Positions 42,520-52,140 are shown, numbered from the stretch's first letter. The stretch: 64,000 nt of DNA from Blastopirellula marina (GCF_002967765.1 NZ_PUHY01000012.1:124001-188000); one strand, 5' to 3'. Translations and numbers: made by a program. Notes: generated by a model from the letters alone, not told the origin.

Positions 42520-43575
42520 TTATGTAGGATCAACCAGAACGTGACGGATAATCCCTATCCAAGGAAGGAACAACATCGCAGCATAAATGGCCACCACGAC
42601 GCCACCCACAATCAGGGTCGCCAAGATGGGGAGCTGATTCTGAATCCACATGCATTGACGCCGCGCCTTGGCATAATATCGCTGAGAGGTTAGCGCCAAG
42701 CTATCGGCCAACGCGTCAGCCGTCATGTGGGAAGCCAACAGCCAGCGGCTGAGCGGGCTCAACTCTGGCGGCGCCGTCTTCGTTTCGCCGCGTTCGATTC
42801 TCTCTGCCCATTGTTTGCCTGCGCGGATTAACCGACGACTACCTGTCGCTTCCGTGGCTAAAACAATTGCCTCAGGCAAAGCACATTCATGCCGCAGAAG
42901 CAGGGACATCAGATCGAACACCATCGCCCATTGGCAATTGCGAGCCACCTTTCTGGCCCCCGGGAGCAACCAAACAACAAGACCATCCCCCAGGAAAAGT
43001 GGAGACGGCCAGATGAACAGCACCGCGACAACCAATAGTAAGACTCCACCAATCACTCCCATGGCATAGAACAGCGGCTGCAGCATGAGGAAGAAATCGA
43101 TGCCTTGAATTACGTAATCATCAGGCGAGATCAACGTATCAATACACAATTGCCGCATCGTCCGCAGCTGTTCCATCCCGACGGTATTGGCCAGGATGCC
43201 AGCAAGAATCAGCAAGATTGCTGGGTAAACGGATGCGGTTAAGTACGAGGCCCGCAGCTTTTGAATCCGGCGAGCCGTCGCGGCAACATCTTCCAGAGCC
43301 GAAGTCAACCGTCCGCTACGGAGGCCAGCGGTTAGCACTGCGCGGTACATCGGCGGAAAACCGGTTCCCACCTCGCCGATCGCTTCATCCAGTGGCTGCC
43401 CATTGGCAAGCCGACGGGAAAGATCCTCGGTGAGCCCCTTTAGACTGCCCGTTAAATCCCCGCTCATCCGGCCCAAATGAGGATCTAAGGGAAGCTCGAC
43501 GCGCGATAACGAAATTATCTCGGCATTTAGGGCCAAGATATCTTCCAAGCGGTATGATGGAGGGGAAGAAGCCAC
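42520..43575 (-). CDS. GspF/PilC-like inner-membrane platform protein, first copy
   Basis: 351 aa from GTG at 43575 with GGAAAG five bases upstream. The first T2SSF domain is good: LEDILALNAEIISLSRVELP, LSRRLANGQPLDEAIGEVGT and PPMYRAVLTAGLRSGRLTSA. One helix (LTASVYPAILLILAGILANT) and another (LFYAMGVIGGVLLLVVAVLF) follow, then the second domain (MVFDLMSLLLRHECALPEAI; RLIRAGKQWAERIERGETKT) and a last helix (PILATLIVGGVVVAIYAAML). It is the promoter-proximal gene of the cluster and is divergent from a lipoprotein gene across 62 bases, where the operon promoter must lie. Confidence 0.88.
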   Translation of the reverse strand: MASSPPSYRLEDILALNAEIISLSRVELPLDPHLGRMSGDLTGSLKGLTEDLSRRLANGQPLDEAIGEVGTGFPPMYRAVLTAGLRSGRLTSALEDVAATARRIQKLRASYLTASVYPAILLILAGILANTVGMEQLRTMRQLCIDTLISPDDYVIQGIDFFLMLQPLFYAMGVIGGVLLLVVAVLFIWPSPLFLGDGLVVWLLPGARKVARNCQWAMVFDLMSLLLRHECALPEAIVLATEATGSRRLIRAGKQWAERIERGETKTAPPELSPLSRWLLASHMTADALADSLALTSQRYYAKARRQCMWIQNQLPILATLIVGGVVVAIYAAMLFLPWIGIIRHVLVDPT

Positions 43576-43637
43576 ACAGACTTTCCGGGGACGAGTAGCG
43601 AGAAGTAGGTAGCCTTATTCTATCAGCGATTGTTTTC

Positions 43638-44291
43638 ATGCGAAAGAATTTGCAACTTTTGTCGGGCGGACTTGCCTTGAGCTTCGGCTTGGTCCTGGCA
43701 GGCTGCTTTGGCCCGCCTTCGCCCCAAGCTGGCGGCACGGTAGACGCCTCCGACCGCCCGCCATCCCAGGAAACGGCCAGCGTTGATAAGCCGCTCCTGG
43801 AACCGCCAGCCAAGGTCCCGGTGGTGGTCCACCAAGATGCCGATCGCTCGATCCAACTCTCAGCGTTAACGGCACGTCTTTCCGGCAAGGGATTGCGCCT
43901 AGATGAGAACGATCGAATTGTCGGATTCCGAGATCGAACTCAGCGAGCAACCTGGCGAATGAAGTTGGTCGCACCAGGAACCTATCAAGTCGAAAGCGAC
44001 ACGCTTTGTACCGGCCCAACGCGTGAAGCTCGGATGCGTGTACGCGTGGGCGAAACGCTATTCGTGGAAGAGCTAAGCGAATTAAGCGAGAACGCTTATC
44101 TACTTGCGAAGACCTCACTGGGTGAACTGAAGCTAGACACTCCAGGCACTTATGAGGTCGAAGTCGAGATGGTCGGCTTGCCCCTCGTGGGCGACTTTGC
44201 GATCGCCGAGCTTCGCCTGATACCAGGGGAAGTTGAACCGTCGCCGCTGCCTAAGTTAAAGCTGGACGAAGATTCCGATCAGAAACCGTGA
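43638..44291 (+). CDS. Lipoprotein of unknown function
   Basis: 217 aa with a type II signal peptide: MRKNLQLLSGGLALSFGLVLAGC, lipobox LAGC with Cys23. The next 40 residues are a Pro/Ser-rich linker. The globular part (SIQLSALTARLSGKGLRLDE; ATWRMKLVAPGTYQVESDTL; MRVRVGETLFVEELSELSE; TPGTYEVEVEMVGLPLVGDF) is beta-sandwich-like. It has an alpha-L-fucosidase-C or CBM-like rhythm found in some carbohydrate-related proteins, but no motif settles this. It shares a 62-base divergent upstream region with the pseudopilus/GspF operon, so joint control is possible. Confidence 0.82.
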   Translation: MRKNLQLLSGGLALSFGLVLAGCFGPPSPQAGGTVDASDRPPSQETASVDKPLLEPPAKVPVVVHQDADRSIQLSALTARLSGKGLRLDENDRIVGFRDRTQRATWRMKLVAPGTYQVESDTLCTGPTREARMRVRVGETLFVEELSELSENAYLLAKTSLGELKLDTPGTYEVEVEMVGLPLVGDFAIAELRLIPGEVEPSPLPKLKLDEDSDQKP

Positions 44292-44696
44292 TCCCAGTTT
44301 CTCTATTTCTGTTTCCGCTGCTGCTGCAGAATACATACGATAAATTGCATGATGGGCCTCTCTCTCCTTTAGGTCTGTTCCACTGTTCATTCTAACCACA
44401 ACGCATTCACGTTCTCTGTGGTTAGCCGAATTTCGATGAGAGCGGTTCTTCTATCTTGAATTGATCGGCTATTGCCGTTGTCATTGATTGCTGAATTCCA
44501 AAAGATTTCGCCGTCAATCTCTCGCAAACTGCCTGATTTAACATGACTCCCTTTGCGGGGACGCTTGCATCAAGCGCCGAAATCCGCAATATTTCTCAAC
44601 ACCCATTGCACTTTTCTCATTGCCATGGGACTTACGAGGGTTAACCTCAAAGGTTTCCCCTGCTCATCATGCCCCGCAGCTATTCACAGGCACCCC
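44292..44696. other. Gap between lipoprotein and symporter genes
   Basis: 405 bases. TAACCACA (44393-44400) and TGTGGTTA (44417-44424) form an 8-bp stem that may end the lipoprotein transcript or be an operator for the symporter gene. No gene or known riboswitch is recognised. Confidence 0.3.
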
Positions 44697-46433
44697 ATGC
44701 TTGAAACGGCAATTACCCTCGGCTCGTTCGTCTTTTTTACCGCGCTCGTCGGGCTGATCACTTGGTTTCTGACTCGCAAAGATGATCACGGATCGTCGTC
44801 TGGGTATTTTCTCGCAGGACGAAGCCTTACCGGTGGTTACATTGCCGGTTCGCTGATGCTGACCAATCTTTCGACCGAGCAACTGGTCGGTTTGAACGGC
44901 GCGGCATTCACCGATGGTATCTGCGTGATGGCGTGGGAAGTGATCGCAGGTGTTTCGCTCGTGATCATGGCGTTGTTCTTTCTGCCTCGCTATCTTAAGA
45001 GCGGTATCGCAACGGTCCCCGAGTTCCTCGAAGAACGGTATGGCGATTCAACCCGAGCAATCACGTCGCTCATTTTCATTATCGCGTACGCCGGTATTCT
45101 GTTGCCGATTATTCTGTACACCGGAGCAACTGGCCTCACGGGCATTCTCGATATCAAAGGGATGCTCGGCTTACCGGACACGGCCGCGTCGGACACGGCG
45201 GTCCTGTGGGGTGCTGTTTGGCTCATCGGTATCATTGGTTCGATCTACGCGATTTTCGGTGGTCTCCGAACGGTTGCGGTTTCCGATACGCTCAATGGTT
45301 TCGGTTTGTTGGTGGGTGGCTTCCTGATCGTTTTCTACGGCCTGAATGCCGTCAGCGACGAAGGTATTTTCAAGGCGGTCGAGATCATGCAGACCGATCA
45401 CCCCGAGAAGTTCAACTCACTTGGCTCGTCCACCTCATCGGTTCCTTTCACGACACTGTTCACCGGCGTTCTGCTGTTGAACCTCTTCTATTGGTGCACC
45501 AACCAGCAGATCATTCAACGAACCTTCGGTGCGAGCAGTTTGAAGGAAGGCCAGCGCGGCGTGTTGATGGCCGGAGCATTGAAGATCTTCGGCCCACTGA
45601 TCTTGGTCCTACCTGGCTTAATCGCCTTTCAACTTTATGGCAACGAAATCGCAGGGGACCACGCTTATGGAACGCTCGTGCAGAACGTGCTGCCCAAGCC
45701 ACTAGCTGGCTTCTTCGCAGCCGTCATGGTTGGGGCGATCCTCAGTTCGTTTAACTCGGCACTCAACAGCACCGCTACGCTGTTCAGCTTAGGCGTTTAC
45801 AAGCAGATGCTACATCCCGATGCATCAGATGAACGCGTGATTTCGTCAGGTAAAGTGTTCGGCACTATCTTGGCAATCGTGTCGATGACGCTCGCACCTC
45901 TGTTGGCTGGGCAAGACAGCATCTTCGGCTACTTGCAGCAGATGAACGGCCTCTATTTCATTCCGATCTTCTCGGTCGTGTTGGTCGGCATGCTCTCGAA
46001 ATATGCTCCGCGTGTTGCCGCAGACATCTCGTTGATTCTCGGTTTCGTTGGCATTGCGGTGTTTTACTTCGTGATTCAACCGATGTCCGCAGACACCCGT
46101 TGGGATCTCAATGGCGCCTTCTATAACTTCCACTTCTTGGGATTGATGTTTGTCACGCTGGTTGTTTTCCAGTTGATAATGGCCTTGATTGCTCCGCGTA
46201 CAACACCCTACGTTCAGCAAGATTCCGGTCAGGTCGATATGACCAGTTGGCCGTTGGCTTGGCCGATCGGCATTGGCTTGGTGGTGATCGTGCTCGGTAT
46301 CTATGTTTACTTCGCCGATCCGAGTGTCATCTGGCCGCTGGCCCCTCCTTCGGGCGAAAGTGAAACGGTCAGCCCAGAGGCTGTAGACCAAGCCCGGATA
46401 TTCATCTCAAGCTGCCTCAAATCTGTTTGCTGA
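44697..46433 (+). CDS. Sodium:solute symporter family (SLC5/SglT-like)
   Basis: 578 aa from ATG at 44697 ([20 protein letters not shown]), where the first helix of the family begins. About 14 hydrophobic segments follow. Signatures are [20 protein letters not shown] (SSS motif), [20 protein letters not shown] (sodium-site helix), [39 protein letters not shown] and [20 protein letters not shown], the last giving the conserved Ser/Ser/Asn residues of the Na2 site. The pattern fits sugar and inositol carriers of the SGLT group, with NQQIIQR as in sugar symporters. It presumably imports a sugar with sodium. It is alone in its direction. Confidence 0.93.
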   Translation: MLETAITLGSFVFFTALVGLITWFLTRKDDHGSSSGYFLAGRSLTGGYIAGSLMLTNLSTEQLVGLNGAAFTDGICVMAWEVIAGVSLVIMALFFLPRYLKSGIATVPEFLEERYGDSTRAITSLIFIIAYAGILLPIILYTGATGLTGILDIKGMLGLPDTAASDTAVLWGAVWLIGIIGSIYAIFGGLRTVAVSDTLNGFGLLVGGFLIVFYGLNAVSDEGIFKAVEIMQTDHPEKFNSLGSSTSSVPFTTLFTGVLLLNLFYWCTNQQIIQRTFGASSLKEGQRGVLMAGALKIFGPLILVLPGLIAFQLYGNEIAGDHAYGTLVQNVLPKPLAGFFAAVMVGAILSSFNSALNSTATLFSLGVYKQMLHPDASDERVISSGKVFGTILAIVSMTLAPLLAGQDSIFGYLQQMNGLYFIPIFSVVLVGMLSKYAPRVAADISLILGFVGIAVFYFVIQPMSADTRWDLNGAFYNFHFLGLMFVTLVVFQLIMALIAPRTTPYVQQDSGQVDMTSWPLAWPIGIGLVVIVLGIYVYFADPSVIWPLAPPSGESETVSPEAVDQARIFISSCLKSVC

Positions 46434-46458
46434 GTCGCAGACAGGTGACTAGAAAAGA

Positions 46459-47031
46459 CTAAGGAATGCCTCGCTCAGATTGAGCGATCATCACTTCCAG
46501 GCATTCCTTCAGATGCGTCCGTGCCCGATGCAAACGGCTGCGGACAGTGCCGACTGGAAGTTCCAAGACATCGGCGATCCGGTCGTAGTCCATCCCTTCC
46601 AGTTCGCGGAGCACCAAAACGTCGCGGTGCTCTTCGGACAGTTTGGTCAACGCTGCGTGAACCTGACGGACGTTCTCTTGTTGCTCGATCCGATGAGTCG
46701 GCCCCTCGGACTGGTCGACGGGCTCGCTGCCGATGTCTTCTCGCACTTGATCGATTGAGTGAACCTTCTTCCGGCGCCGTCGATGACTGATCGCAATGTT
46801 GAACGAGATGCGATAGAGCCAAGTGTAAAAGGCACTATTTCCTTGGAAGGTCGCCAGCTTGAGGTACGCCTGAACGAATGATTCCTGGACGACATCTTCG
46901 GCGTCTTCACGTGAACCGAGGATGTGCACCATCGTGTTGTAAAGTCGTTGCTGATAACAGCGCACAATCTCCTCGTAAGCGGCTGCGTCGCCCTGGAGAA
47001 TGCGCTGAATCAATAACGAATCGTCTGACAC
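46459..47031 (-). CDS. ECF-type RNA polymerase sigma factor
   Basis: 190 aa. Region 2 is IQRILQGDAAAYEEIVRCYQ, YNTMVHILGSREDAEDVVQE and FYTWLYRISFNIAISHRRRR; region 4 is LTKLSEEHRDVLVLRELEGM, YDRIADVLELPVGTVRSRLH and RARTHLKECL. There is no region 3. The acidic linker (EDIGSEPVDQSEG) is as in other ECF factors of the RpoE group. No anti-sigma gene (zinc-binding or membrane) lies beside it in the same direction, so its control is not evident. It is convergent with the symporter gene. Confidence 0.95.
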   Translation of the reverse strand: MSDDSLLIQRILQGDAAAYEEIVRCYQQRLYNTMVHILGSREDAEDVVQESFVQAYLKLATFQGNSAFYTWLYRISFNIAISHRRRRKKVHSIDQVREDIGSEPVDQSEGPTHRIEQQENVRQVHAALTKLSEEHRDVLVLRELEGMDYDRIADVLELPVGTVRSRLHRARTHLKECLEVMIAQSERGIP

Positions 47032-47193
47032 GAATCAGGGATGCCGATGGGTTAGGTCGAGAAGAAAACCATTCCAGTAATTGCGGGCGAGCTTGGGATT
47101 CCGCGCGGCGACTCACCTGCTGGATGGGGAAAGACAAGTTCTATCGTAGCTAAAACGTCCCCCCGTTTCGAGGAGTCACGCTTCAGCTTGACG

Positions 47194-47559
47194 TTACTGT
47201 GTGTCGCGATGGACGGTTTCGGGGGAAAATGCGGGTAAGCACACCGCAATGTACTCGGCGCCCTCGGGATGGGGACTGCTGTAACGAATCCATTCCCCTT
47301 TTTTGGCGATTATTGCCTGACCGGCCGAGACCTGATGGACACTACCAACGGTTTCTACCGTTAGTTCTCCTTTGAGAACGACGGTGTATTCGTCGAACTG
47401 AGGCGTCTGCCCCGGTTCCACCCATCCACTCGGACTCACCATCCGAGCGATACTGACATCCGAAGTCTGGCTGTTAACGCGACCGACGAACTCTTGTATC
47501 ACCTTCGGCTTGTTGCCGGCGGCTTCGATCACCGCTGGCTCAGAAATAAACACAGGCAT
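47194..47559 (-). CDS. Cupin-domain protein
   Basis: 121 aa, a single small beta-barrel. FDEYTVVLKGELTVETVGSV and QVSAGQAIIAKKGEWIRYSS are the two cupin motifs; the His residues of motif 1 are replaced (QFDEYTVVLKG), so metal binding may be weak. Small cupins of this kind bind a ligand or act with an enzyme in small-molecule metabolism, but nothing identifies it. It is 49 bases downstream of the Lgt-like gene in the same direction. Confidence 0.85.
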   Translation of the reverse strand: MPVFISEPAVIEAAGNKPKVIQEFVGRVNSQTSDVSIARMVSPSGWVEPGQTPQFDEYTVVLKGELTVETVGSVHQVSAGQAIIAKKGEWIRYSSPHPEGAEYIAVCLPAFSPETVHRDTQ

Positions 47560-47608
47560 CTAGGGGCGTCCTACTCAGAAATGGGGGCAGCGAAAAGCTC
47601 ACCCATTC

Positions 47609-48946
47609 TTATGCAGCGGCCCGAGGCCAGGCAAGTGGCTGCTTGCGAAGACGAGCGTAAACAAACAACGCCACCGACAAGATAAAGATCACGACGCTAA
47701 CGTTTTGTGAGATCGTCAGCCCGGTGCCACCAATGGCATACTCGTCCGTTCGGATAACCTCGAGCAGAAAACGGGTCACCGAGTAAAGCCCTAGTGCAAT
47801 CGCGATGACTTCGCCATCTGCCTTGCGAAACGGATAGTAAGCACACATCAACAGACAAAGGATCAATCCGTTCGCACTGCTATAAAGTTGCGTTGGATGG
47901 ACCGGCAGCGAAGCCTTGGGGAGCGGGCCGGCATGAAGGTCGACGATTCCTTTGCCGGTGATATCGAGGAAAATGCTTCCCGGAGCGACTCCCTCTTCAT
48001 TGTTGATCGTCCACGAGTGCAGCAGGGAATTGGAAAGCACTTCCAGAGGCTTGTTTTTTTGCCCTTGCAAATCCTGACCGTTCACGCGATTGACGGTATC
48101 TCCGATTTCGATCTTGCCGCTTTCGCTCGCCGGGGAATCGGGCAGCACGTTCGCCACACGGACGTCTCCCTTTTCATCCTGAGTAAATAGCAGCCCGTAG
48201 AAGGCGCCATTTTCCATGTGGCGAATGTACGGAGGCGTGAATTGGGGAGGTGCCCCCTGAGGAAACGATACGGCAATGGGCAGCGTGCATAAACCACCGT
48301 AACAGCAACCGTTCATGAAGCATCCGATGCGACCGAAAAACATGCCGATCATCATGCTCGGGGCAATCAAGTCGGCCAAAGCCAACGCATTGAGATGCTT
48401 CCGATGACAGAAGATCAGAAACGCCACCGCACCACCAATGAGCGAACCGTAAACCACGATTCCCCCTTCGGTCACTTGCATCACTCTGCCGAGAGTCGCC
48501 CGCCAGTCACCAGGGACGTAGAACGTGTGCCAATACTGAATCACAAAAAAGAGACGTGCCCCAACCACGCCGCTGACAATCATCACCATCGCCAACGAGT
48601 AGATCACCTCAGGGTTCAAACCCATCTTCTGCGCACGGTAGGCCGCCAAGCCAACCGCCGAAATGATGGCCAGCACCAGGAGCACTCCATAGCCCCGAAC
48701 GGGGAATCCCATTTGGCCTCCCTCCGGGACGCGCAACATCGGCAACACGAACACGATCGCGGCGGCCACAACCAGGAACAGCATCGCGTGCCCGACCAAC
48801 TCTTGAACGAAGTTCGGCTTCCGGGAAAGAAGGTAAATCCAAACCGCAACTAGAACGCCCCAAAGAATGAGCAACCAACCAAACCCCAACACAGGTAGGC
48901 CAAAAAGATCGTCGGGGATCGGTATCAAAAACAGGGTGCGTTGCAC
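47609..48946 (-). CDS. lgt: Prolipoprotein diacylglyceryl transferase-like protein with PDZ-like insertion
   Basis: 445 aa; typical Lgt is about 290. Lgt attaches diacylglycerol to the lipobox Cys of prolipoproteins. Two added N-terminal helices precede the family's first conserved helix (FPVRGYGVLLVLAIISAVGL). The core then shows GLNPEVIYSLAMVMIVSGVVG, VTEGGIVVYGSLIGGAVAF, GMFFGRIGCFMNGCCYG, HPTQLYSSANGLILC and GLYSVTRFLLEVIRTDE. About residues 240-330 are an insertion with a PDZ-like sequence (VRVANVLPDSPASESGKIEI; IGDTVNRVNGQDLQG). The E. coli His103 and Asn146 positions read Tyr and Cys, a variant also known from other bacteria. The gene follows panC by 25 bases. Confidence 0.88.
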   Translation of the reverse strand: MQRTLFLIPIPDDLFGLPVLGFGWLLILWGVLVAVWIYLLSRKPNFVQELVGHAMLFLVVAAAIVFVLPMLRVPEGGQMGFPVRGYGVLLVLAIISAVGLAAYRAQKMGLNPEVIYSLAMVMIVSGVVGARLFFVIQYWHTFYVPGDWRATLGRVMQVTEGGIVVYGSLIGGAVAFLIFCHRKHLNALALADLIAPSMMIGMFFGRIGCFMNGCCYGGLCTLPIAVSFPQGAPPQFTPPYIRHMENGAFYGLLFTQDEKGDVRVANVLPDSPASESGKIEIGDTVNRVNGQDLQGQKNKPLEVLSNSLLHSWTINNEEGVAPGSIFLDITGKGIVDLHAGPLPKASLPVHPTQLYSSANGLILCLLMCAYYPFRKADGEVIAIALGLYSVTRFLLEVIRTDEYAIGGTGLTISQNVSVVIFILSVALFVYARLRKQPLAWPRAAA

Positions 48947-48971
48947 GATCGATTTTGGGGGTTAAAGACTA

Positions 48972-49838
48972 CTAACGGGAGGACGGCGGGCTGACCAACA
49001 CGTTGTCAATCAACCGCGTGGCCCCGACTTTTGCAGCCACAAGGATAACGACCTCGGCCGTGATTGTCTCCACCGATTTAAGTGTCTGCGGGTCGGCAAT
49101 CGTCACATATTCCGGGGCGATACCCGCTTCCTGCATAAGTGCCAGCATTTCACCCGACAACAAATTGCCATCGGTCGCCCCTGCTTCAATTTGGGCAACT
49201 GAGGCCCGCAAAGTCTGTGAGATAACTAACGCAATTTTCCGCTCTCCCTCGGAGAGATACCGATTCCGCGAACTCATTGCTAAACCATCCTCTTCACGAA
49301 TGATGGGGCAGCGGATGATTTCGATCGGCACCAACAAATCTCGCACCATCTCTTCAATGACGCGAACTTGCTGAAAATCCTTCTGGCCGAAATAGGCCGC
49401 GTCGGCCGGAGCCACTTGAAACAACTTCAGCACGATTGTGGCAACGCCATCGAAATGAGTCGGGCGAAACTCACCTTCCAGGGTTCGAGCAATCTCAGGA
49501 GCGTTTACTTCCGTCGTACTGCCGGAAGGATACATTGCTTCGACCTCCGGAGCGAGCACCCACACCGGTTCAAACCGTGACAAGAGCTTCAAGTCCGTAT
49601 CGAGTGTCCGCGGATACTTCTCGAAATCTTCCCCTGGGGCAAACTGTGTTGGATTTACGAAGATAGTCACAACGGTCAAGTCGCAGGTTTTCTGAGACTC
49701 GGCAACGAGACTCAAGTGTCCTTCGTGAAGCGCTCCCATCGTCGGTACGAGCCCCGCACGCTGACCACGAGCTTGAGCTCTACGGACTTCCGATCGTAAC
49801 TCGGAGGGATCGTGAAAAACGCGTGGTACCTGGGACAT
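48972..49838 (-). CDS. panC: Pantoate-beta-alanine ligase
   Basis: 288 aa, normal length. The enzyme makes pantothenate from pantoate and beta-alanine using ATP. Diagnostic motifs are present: LVPTMGALHEGHLSLV with the adenylate-binding HxGH, VTIFVNPTQFAPGEDFEKYP, DGVATIVLKLFQ, AYFGQKDFQQVRVI and IIREEDGLAMSSRNRYLS. It is the first gene of a probable panC-lgt-cupin operon. No panB or panD is nearby. Confidence 0.97.
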   Translation of the reverse strand: MSQVPRVFHDPSELRSEVRRAQARGQRAGLVPTMGALHEGHLSLVAESQKTCDLTVVTIFVNPTQFAPGEDFEKYPRTLDTDLKLLSRFEPVWVLAPEVEAMYPSGSTTEVNAPEIARTLEGEFRPTHFDGVATIVLKLFQVAPADAAYFGQKDFQQVRVIEEMVRDLLVPIEIIRCPIIREEDGLAMSSRNRYLSEGERKIALVISQTLRASVAQIEAGATDGNLLSGEMLALMQEAGIAPEYVTIADPQTLKSVETITAEVVILVAAKVGATRLIDNVLVSPPSSR

Positions 49839-50027
49839 ATCTGCTGTTCAACAAAAAGGAGTTAGAGGGCGGCTGAGACGCGGACGAGCGGCATCGGGGT
49901 TCTCTTCAAAATACACGCAATTGGCGTTTCGATGTCTTCGATTAAAGCCATTTGAGCCGCAAACCACCGGGAATTTTTGAATCCAAGCAATGATTTTGTG
50001 ACGTCCAATTCGTAGACAAGAAACGAA

Positions 50028-50057
50028 CAAAGGGCTGCGATTGCTCGCAGCCCTTTG
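50028..50057 (-). terminator. 13-bp perfect hairpin after the aldolase gene
   Basis: CAAAGGGCTGCGA and TCGCAGCCCTTTG pair perfectly with a 4-base loop, 24 bases after the fba stop. The minus-strand tail is TTCGTTTC, not a strong T-run. Confidence 0.7.
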
Positions 50058-50081
50058 CTTATTCGGTTTTCGCCATCTCGA

Positions 50082-51098
50082 TTAGACGAGGCTGGCGGCA
50101 CGCATCTTCGAAGCCTGACCTGCTTGGCCGAAGGCAACCATGCGATCGATACAAACCTGCTTCATGGCGTCGCGTGCTGGGGTCAGGTAAGCACGTGGAT
50201 CGAAATCAGCAGGCTTTTCCATCAGGACCTTACGAATCGCGCCGGTGATGGCCATACGGTTGTCGGTGTCGACGTTGATCTTACGGACACCACTCTTGAT
50301 ACCACGTTGGATTTCTTCAACTGGCACACCGTAGGTCTGCTTCATCTCACCACCATACTTGTTGATGATGTCTTGCAGTTCCTGGGGAACGCTCGAGCTA
50401 CCATGCATCACCAAGTGGCAGTTAGGCAGACGCTTGTGAATTTCTTCGATGCGGTCCATCGCCAGGACTTCACCGGTCGGCTTTTTGGTGAACTTGTAAG
50501 CACCATGGCTGGTACCAATCGCGACGGCCAAAGCATCGACGCCAGTTTCTTCGACAAAGCGAGCGGCTTCATCAGGATCGGTCAGCAGCTGATCGTGGCT
50601 CAGTTCGCCTTCCGCACCGTGACCATCTTCCGCTTCGCCCATGCCACTTTCCAGCGAACCCAAGCAGCCCAACTCGCCTTCCACGGAGACGTTCTTGGCA
50701 TGAGCCATTTCGACGACCTTTTTGGTCACGTCGACGTTGTATTCGTAGCTTGCTGGGGTTTTACCGTCAGCTTCCAGCGAACCGTCCATCATCACCGAGG
50801 TGAAGCCGTTTTCAATGGCGCTCATGCAGGTTTCCGGGCTGTTACCGTGATCCTGGTGCATGACGATCGGAATGTTTGGATACAGTTCGGAAGCAGCCAA
50901 CATCAAGTGACGCAAGTAGTTATCTTGCGAGTACTTACGAGCTCCACGCGAAGCCTGAACGATAACCGGCGAATCGGTTTCCTTGGCAGCTTCCATGATC
51001 GCTTGGATCTGTTCCATGTTGTTGACATTGAAAGCAGCCACGCCGTAAGAGTTTTCGGCAGCGTGATCCAACAGAACCCGTAGGGGAATCAAAGCCAT
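50082..51098 (-). CDS. fba: Class II fructose-1,6-bisphosphate aldolase (Calvin-type)
   Basis: 338 aa. The enzyme reversibly cleaves fructose-1,6-bisphosphate with zinc. Metal and substrate motifs: [13 protein letters not shown] (His), [60 protein letters not shown] (His), [16 protein letters not shown] (His) and [11 protein letters not shown]. The insertion [14 protein letters not shown] is typical of the longer Calvin-cycle subtype rather than the E. coli FbaA form. GGGAG precedes the ATG. It stands alone with its own hairpin terminator. Confidence 0.97.
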   Translation of the reverse strand: MALIPLRVLLDHAAENSYGVAAFNVNNMEQIQAIMEAAKETDSPVIVQASRGARKYSQDNYLRHLMLAASELYPNIPIVMHQDHGNSPETCMSAIENGFTSVMMDGSLEADGKTPASYEYNVDVTKKVVEMAHAKNVSVEGELGCLGSLESGMGEAEDGHGAEGELSHDQLLTDPDEAARFVEETGVDALAVAIGTSHGAYKFTKKPTGEVLAMDRIEEIHKRLPNCHLVMHGSSSVPQELQDIINKYGGEMKQTYGVPVEEIQRGIKSGVRKINVDTDNRMAITGAIRKVLMEKPADFDPRAYLTPARDAMKQVCIDRMVAFGQAGQASKMRAASLV

Positions 51099-51213
51099 GA
51101 GGTATCTCCCGAGTTAGAACGGTGACACGGCTGCTTGAGGATACACATTGCCCCTACGACAGCCAAAGTGTTTCATTGAAAGTCGTTATTATCAGAGCGT
51201 TTGCGGCGTGAGG

Positions 51214-52140
51214 TCAATCCCCGGTCGGCTCGTCAAAATGCGAGGGAAGCAGACCTTCCGTAGAGTCGTCATTAAGGGGAAGATTTTCCTTGACATGGGA
51301 AGGCGTTTGAAAAAGATCGTCAAATTGCGTCCCTGCCACCCGGATCATGAGTACTTGGCGACGCAACGAACCGCCACTTTCCCTCTGGAAATAGACCTGA
51401 CCGATCCCTTTCGGATCATTCGTTCCACTAATCAACAATGTTTGCCCTGGCTCAAGCGTGGCCGCGAATTCGACCTGCGAGAGCACCCGGGTTTCCTTCC
51501 GGGTTTCGATCCGGAACATTCCTTCGCCAGGTTCGATTCGCTGACGGGCTTGGCCGTAATGAATCTCCGGCGTAATGGCAATTTTTACGCGCCCGTCGTT
51601 TTGCGGGAACGCCTTCATGATGAACTTGCATTCGGCGTCTTGGTAGGTTTCGCCTCGAATGCTTCCATCGATCCGTTCCAGCAAGGAGACTTCCGGCTGC
51701 AAAGGAACCATAATGTATTCGCTTCGTTTCCCGCGTGGGAACTGGCGGTGGTTGATCGCGGCTCGCTCTTCGCCGTCAACCTGAACCATCTCTTCGCCGT
51801 TGAGGCCTTTGGATCCTTGGCGACCTTTCATCATGTCCCGAATCGGAGCAGGCACGTTAAAGTCAATGATGCCAACACGGAACCCGTTGGCTGAAAGCTC
51901 GCGACGTTTTTCCAGCGGAATGCTTTGCTCGTCGACCTCTTGCCAAACGTCCAACAAGGCAACTTCTTCCGCCGTGGTCAGCGATAGACGAGCCATCTCG
52001 AGCATCACCGTGTCTTCCGAGATCGGTCGTGGTGGAAGCTCGCTTGGGGGAACGTCCTCGGGCGTCTGCCATAGCGCGCAGCCACTCAACGCGACAAAGA
52101 TCGCGAGCAACAAGACAGCGGCGGTTCTTCGAGCATCCAT
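51214..52140 (-). CDS. Lipoprotein of unknown function
   Basis: 308 aa from ATG at 52140, chosen because a lipoprotein signal begins there (RRTAAVLLLAIFVALSGC, lipobox LSGC). The mature protein has a helical first half (VMLEMARLSLTTAEEVALLD; EEVDEQSIPL region) and a beta-rich second half, with VKIAITPEIHYGQARQRIEP, and AATLEPGQTLLISGTNDPKG, then LRRQVLMIRVAGTQF. The GQTLLISG and RQVLMIRV pattern resembles the end of secretin-type domains, but the protein is too short for a secretin and lacks its gate. Conserved-hypothetical in planctomycetes is my expectation; function is not known. Confidence 0.8.
   Translation of the reverse strand: MDARRTAAVLLLAIFVALSGCALWQTPEDVPPSELPPRPISEDTVMLEMARLSLTTAEEVALLDVWQEVDEQSIPLEKRRELSANGFRVGIIDFNVPAPIRDMMKGRQGSKGLNGEEMVQVDGEERAAINHRQFPRGKRSEYIMVPLQPEVSLLERIDGSIRGETYQDAECKFIMKAFPQNDGRVKIAITPEIHYGQARQRIEPGEGMFRIETRKETRVLSQVEFAATLEPGQTLLISGTNDPKGIGQVYFQRESGGSLRRQVLMIRVAGTQFDDLFQTPSHVKENLPLNDDSTEGLLPSHFDEPTGD

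Noticed and set aside
50055-51083. 342-codon plus-strand frame
   Set aside because: Antisense to the class II aldolase gene, which is certain; the frame is open because codon bias of the real gene avoids stops on the other strand.
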